From positions 14,891,196 through 14,955,195 of the forward strand of contig NC_048547.1 in NCBI RefSeq assembly GCF_902806685.2: 64,000 nucleotides of DNA. Reading direction: 5' to 3'. Origin of the DNA: Maniola hyperantus. Lineage: Eukaryota; Arthropoda; Insecta; Lepidoptera; Nymphalidae. Below, in pieces: positions 58,966-64,000 of the stretch (positions within the stretch are counted from its first letter, which is position 1; every line of letters starts with the position of its first letter). The notes under the pieces were generated by a model, which saw only the letters and a program-made list of their open reading frames with translations, was not told the origin of the DNA and did not search any database. A program made the position numbers and the translations under genes.

Positions 58966-61592
58966 TCAGATCACTCTGTGATGGAAAATGATAGCTCGGA
59001 CTTTGTAGAGACTATATTGTTGTCGATACGGTATTTTTACACCAAGCGAGAAAAAAGTCTAAAAATATATAAACAGATAGTATAAGGAATAAGCAATCGG
59101 AAAATGTTAATAATTAATTTTATAATATTATTCAATCTGTTCTACAGATATCCAAAACGCATGATACCGTAACCGCCATGTTCATTCCGACTGTGACGTC
59201 ACATGGATTGAAATTGTAATGTATTTCACCACGAATCTATACTAAAACTGGATTTAGTACTTAAGGATATCACCGAAAGAAAAACAGACTATACCATTGT
59301 GATAAATTTTCCTATGACATAATCAACTGGAGAAAACGTGCCGAGCGAGAGCCACAAATCTGTACAACGGTGTCCCACTCGCACGCTAGAATAACCATGA
59401 TTTTGGGTTTTACAGAACAATTTACATCCAAAAAAATGTAAATTTAAGAAATATAAAGGGCAAAAATGCTACAGTCAGCAGCAGATTTCTATCACTGTTT
59501 TTCCAAGGCTAAAACTTGTGGGGCTTGACCACGCTGGAATTGGAAAGGTATACGTCAATTACTGGTCACGACTACGAGGGTGTGCGACGCGGCGGATCTC
59601 GCAAAGTTTGTTTTGCGTCAGCGATCTGCCACGTGTAAGTACGTCGTGAAGATTGGACATTGGCTTTTGGAGCGTTAATTAATCGGCATCACAATGTACC
59701 TACCGTTCGAGAAATTGGAAGGTATTAGTAACTACAAATATCTGGAAATTCAACAAGCGCCACATCTTGATCATAGATGACTTATGGTCATGTATTGAAG
59801 GTACAGAGCCCATATTTGGCCCATCTAGAGATTTACGTGCTCCTGCTCATATTTTAGTTTAGCTGTGAAGCACATATGTGTGCAATATATTCGAAATGCA
59901 AACACAGCTAAGCAACCCTGGGATGAATTAAGCGCAGTGTTTGAAGATAAAGGATTTGGAAGACATGTAGCTTTATTAAGACTTTCATAGTATGAATGCA
60001 TACTTTGAACATGTAACGACTCTTGTCCAGCAGTTGGCAGAGCTATTGAGGATACTGAGGTTGCAGAGATTATCTTGAGCTATAGCTCAAGATAATCTCT
60101 GCAACCTATTTTATGCAAATATGGTTACCCTATTTAGCAACTGTGCGAGTAGGACACCGTCCGCTTCCAGACTTCTCGTTCGGGCACGTTTTTGTGAAAG
60201 GTCCGCTATCCGGTTTTAGTATAGATTCGTGTATTTCACTAAGGAAAGACCGTTGCTTATCAATCCGTGTGACGTCATGACAACAAAGTTTTTGCGGCGA
60301 AATTAAATGCATTGTAACATGTCAAATTTAAAAGCATTTTTATTGCACTTATTGATCGATATTTTTTTGTTAATTCATATCACTTTAGGATCAAATTAAG
60401 ACACTTTTCAACTGTGCAGTTTATAGTGCGGTCGTCGTTTTCCATATAATATTTAAATGTTACGCATTATATGCCATTTAAATATTCGCCGTTGCGACTT
60501 GCGTTGCATCGCCCTAAGTGACCCATTTTTGTCCTCCGCAAATAGTCCCTTGTTTACGTGCCCCATTCAAATATTCCTAGTCCTACTATACATGAATGTA
60601 ATAATATTCATGTTTATCAATTATGATTATAATATGTTTCATGGGCAGTTCAGAAACTGAGTGAAAAAGTTTCATGCGATTTAGTATAATTTTATGAGAG
60701 GATATATAGGATAAGTCTATATGTAACGTGTAGGTATCTTATATTAATGCAATTAATATATAACTTTGCGCATATTGTGTATTTCTAATTATTAAGTTGA
60801 ATTCACGACATGGATCCTGTGATTTTAGTTTTACATCGTAATAATGTTAATTTTATTTTATTTTAAACTTTTTATACATTTGTACATAGAAAAACTAAAT
60901 TAAAAAAATAATAAGATACTAGCAAAATTTTAATAAGTGCAACTGTTACTTTTAGATGCGAACAATAATTTTGTTAATGAAGTTGTAATAAAAGTATTTT
61001 TTTAAAGTTCTTATTTTTTATTTTACATAATTTATTTACACACGACGTATAGAGAGAGCCAGCGCGTGCTGGACTTCATTATTTTATAAAAGCTGAAAGT
61101 TTCTCTGCATATTGAACAATTCCAAAGAAAATATAAGACTATAAGACTATAGCGGTGTGCAGGCTCGACCGTACCAAAGGGGAGATCTCCCACCGAGCGG
61201 TTGGTTGTGCTCGGTAGCGCCAGCTGGGCCGACGGTTATGTCTTGAAACTTCTATATATAGTCCAGATTGCAGAAAACTCCGTTAGTGCGATTGCTATCG
61301 GCGGTACATTTGTTCGGGACTACGTCATCGATTGAACAGCGCCATCTAGTTTCTATTGTGGCAACCGCCACACACCTTTATTACCTGTTATCTCCCAAAG
61401 CCACCATGATCCAAACTTCATAGTCACTGATCTTTTCTCCGTGTTGGGGACACCACGCAGATAAACTTTGAGCTTTAATAAAATAACGAAGGTCTGGTCC
61501 AACACGAGATAAGCTCGCGTCCTTTGACCTCGCTAGAAACCTTTGACTTTGCAAGAGACGTTCGACCAGCGGTGGACTGCACCGGGTCAGTG
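58966..61592. other. GABPB 3'UTR and convergent spacer to NKAP
   Basis: AATAAA near 60987 may end GABPB. A perfect 50-bp palindrome lies at 60058-60107. Complement-strand poly(A) hexamers (TTTATT) near 61030 and 61377 may serve NKAP. No further gene seen. Confidence 0.5.
60058..60107. repeat. Perfect 50-bp palindrome
   Basis: The two 25-bp halves, beginning aggttgcagagattatcttg, are exact complements with no loop. It could be a tiny foldback remnant. Confidence 0.9.
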
Positions 61593-64000
61593 CTAGTCCT
61601 CCCGGCGGTGCGCGCGCGCGCTGAGCACGTCGCGGAACTGCGCGAGGATGGCGTTCTCGCGCTTGGCACGCTCCTCTTTGCTGAAGGCGGCGAGCGCGCG
61701 CTTCTCGTCCGCCGAGTAGATCTGGTTCTCCTTGCGTATCCGCACCGCCTCCATGCGACGATGTCTGCCGAACGAAGTATACTCATTCATTTCCTAACTT
61801 GCGAATTGCACTTGCCGACATAAGTGAAAACTTAATTATCAAATAAAAGATTGTCAAATTAATAGCAGTATAAAAAATTATAGGTAATCGAACGCGCACG
61901 TCTTACGAGCAATATTTCATCCATATACAGCTACAGATACTAATTACTAACACATCCCCGATAAAGGTTATTTTTTAATACCGATAAGAAAGTAGGTATA
62001 TTGAAATCACACTAATTTCCAACAAGTAACTTTGTAATAGTTGTTGCTATGGTAACTATTTCAATACAAAACCATGTGTGTACATTACAAATTGAATGTT
62101 ATTAGTTTGCGTTCAGTTTCGTAGGGAGGTCGTCGCTAGAATTGTATGCCCTGGTCTCTACTCTAGGTCTAGGTGGTCTATACACACCTGCTGCCGCTCA
62201 TTACATATCCCACGGACTCGTAGGACGCGATCTCGTCGGACGTGAGGCCGATCTCGCCTCTGCGTGGGATGCGCTTGCCCTCCGCCACGAAGGCGGCCAT
62301 GGCGGCGCCCTCGCCCGGCAGCAAGGCGCGGCCGAAGTCGCGCGGCGCCAGCGCGCCGGCCGAGCGCGGCGCGGGCCCGGGCGCCTCGCCGCCCAGCTCC
62401 GACTCTCTGGACGCTCTTCTCGATGCTTCTAGAACTTCATGTTCCTCTGTAAATGTGTAAATTGTAATGTATACCACTGCCCATATATACATGCAAAACT
62501 GTGTGTTTCTTGTTGATTTGTCCTTCAATCAATTCGCAACGGATCGCCGAGATATTTTTGCATGGGCTACTTTTTACCCCGGAAAATCAAGAGATTTTAA
62601 AAATCTAAATCCACACGAACATTGGGGCCGATTCTCTAGTACACAATCTCTAAACTAAACTAAATTAACAGGTCTAAATCTAGTGCTTTCCTTTTCCGCA
62701 AGCAACATTATGAAAGGGATAGCAATAGATTTAGACGTGATATTTTAGTTTAGTTTAGAGATTGTGTACAAAGGAATTAGCCACATTATCAGCTAGTTAT
62801 TTTAAGTTTAGCATTTAGTAATTACATGTTTTTAGGGCTCCATAATTATCTCCAGAGAACAAAAACCCTTATTACTACTTCATAATCTGCTAATCTATCA
62901 TGCCTGTTAAGATCCTGAAAGGGAATCAAAACCTATAGTGCGCTTCCCATTGACATAGAATCATGTGCAAGTACAAATTGTATTGACCAGTTTGTTTGGT
63001 AATATGAGATGAGGTAATTCCTTAAGTTAATGAATAGATCAATACTTACTTCCTTTTTCCACCCAGATCTCCTCTTCACTACTGGAACTACTGTCACTGC
63101 CGGAACTCCTAGACTTTTTCTTGGCCTTTTTCCGCGCTTTCTTGATTTTTTTGAGCTTTTTCTTTAACTTTCTTAGTTTTACCTTAGTATCTTCTTTGTC
63201 TTTGGACTTTTTGCTCTTTTTCTTCTCTTTGCTCACTTCTGATTTGTTCGGTGGTTCTTCTTCATCAGATCTGAAAAATTCATGAATGACATTGAAAAAC
63301 AAGTTTTAGGAATTATTTTTTAAAATTGAAAATATTACAATAAAACTTAAAGCTAGTTTCATCTAATTACTATACAAATCATGCCGGGGTGGAATGGTGC
63401 CAAAAATATTGGCTTAAAACAAAAATTAAGAATTTACTCAGATACAATTTGATACAACACAACATTGTGTTATGCATATGGCATGCCTATGATGTTTTTG
63501 GATAAAGTAGTTTTCTAATGGTGAAAGAATCATTAAAATATAAAAGAAGTATTTATGCCATAGTCCACCACGCTGGCCAAGTGCAAGTGCAAGACCCCTT
63601 TGAAAATATTAATGAGAACTCTCAGGCATGCAGCTTTCCTCGCAATGTTTTTCTTCACCATAAAAGTGATATATCATAATTCCCAAAATTTAGAGGTGTG
63701 TGCTCTGGAATCTGGATCAAATCTCTGAACTCCAGAATAGGATTTGGACAGCGTGGACATCTTAACCACTCTGCTATGAGTATGACAGCTCTTTACGACA
63801 TAGTACCATCAACATACAAAAAGGTGAAACATGAGTCATTGCAATGCACGCTGGCCATTGATATAATAGTAAAGTTGAAATATGAGTGAAAACAAATGAG
63901 TACTGACTCAGGTCTGACGGGCGACTTGCCCCACACGGAGGCCACCCCCACCTCCCCGATGCGCTCGCGCTCCTCGCGCCGCGCGTCCAGGAACTCCTCC
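61593..64000 (-). CDS. NKAP: NKAP, splicing/chromatin-associated SynMuv-family protein (5' end outside window)
   Basis: NKAP associates with the spliceosome and with Notch/HDAC3 corepressor complexes in the nucleus. Exons on the minus strand: 64000-63908 (partial), 63270-63050, 62446-62188, 61764-61593; all phases agree. Order: FLDARREERERIGEVGVASV with WGKSPVRPE, an acidic start then a Lys-rich basic block and SSSSSEEE, an Ala/Gly-rich linker, and the highly conserved C-terminus AAFVAEGKRIPRRGEIGLTS, YVMSGSRHRRMEAVR, KENQIYSADEKRALAAFSKE. Stop TAG is at 61593-61595. The donor at 63907 is gtcagt, a weak site. The N-terminal RS-like region lies beyond the window. Confidence 0.93.
62495..62615 (-). 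repeat. RTE-like tail repeat fragment in NKAP intron
   Basis: Complement-strand copy of the CCGCGACTTCGT family, recognisable by tgtccttcaatcaattcgca and ttttaccccggaaaatcaa. Diverged. Confidence 0.55.
62628..62775. mobile_element. Foldback MITE in NKAP intron
   Basis: Arms gtacacaatctctaaactaa / ttagtttagagattgtgtac with further pairing toward ctagtgcttt; about 148 bp in all. Confidence 0.75.
63545..63785 (-). mobile_element. tRNA-derived SINE, inverted, in NKAP intron
   Basis: Recognised by cacgctggccaagtgc, gagaactctcaggcatgc and, at the tRNA-like head, gtggacatcttaaccactct. Same family as 1495-1785, diverged. Confidence 0.7.

Overview
This is a eukaryotic, almost certainly lepidopteran (moth or butterfly), genomic window. 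Genes are split by many short introns with GT-AG junctions, non-coding DNA is AT-rich, and introns and spacers are packed with repeats of the kinds typical of Lepidoptera: tRNA-derived SINEs, RTE/Jockey-type LINE tails, foldback MITEs and a Bel/Pao fragment. There is no prokaryotic gene organisation.

Layout. 1-6.2 kb: repeat-rich upstream DNA. 6.3-17.9 kb (+): a zfh1/ZEB zinc-finger homeodomain repressor with two candidate first exons. 17.9-26.6 kb: AT-rich DNA that probably holds a long zfh1 3'UTR, followed by nested DNA transposons. 26.8-47.0 kb (+): Listerin (Ltn1), the ribosome-quality-control E3 ligase, reconstructed as 26 exons. 48.6-49.65 kb (-): TMEM138, a ciliary transition-zone membrane protein; its first exon was not found. 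51.6-59.0 kb (+): the ankyrin-repeat Ets cofactor GABP-beta, 9 exons. 61.6-64.0 kb (-): NKAP, cut by the window edge. Ltn1/TMEM138 and GABPB/NKAP are tail to tail; TMEM138/GABPB are head to head. Summed exon lengths give uninterrupted frames for zfh1 (840 or 852 aa), Ltn1 (2016 aa) and GABPB (556 aa), which is strong internal support for the models.

The most unusual signal is recurrent tandem amplification across exon-intron boundaries in two neighbouring genes. Ltn1 intron 5 carries a 25-bp repeat whose every unit contains a 3' splice-site-like end. Ltn1 exon 7, with both splice sites, is present in 11 near-identical 201-bp units, all coding for the same 56 residues. Ltn1 exon 11 is duplicated in 172-bp units with its own acceptor and donor. 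The 3' half of GABPB exon 6, with its donor, is repeated 15 times at 143 bp. Exon phases and spacer stops mean that only one exon-7 copy can be used per productive mRNA. Whether this is real biology or partly an assembly effect can be settled with long reads and RNA-seq.

The genes are not an obvious functional module: a developmental repressor, a ribosome-quality-control ligase, a cilium protein, an Ets partner and a splicing/chromatin protein are simply neighbours.
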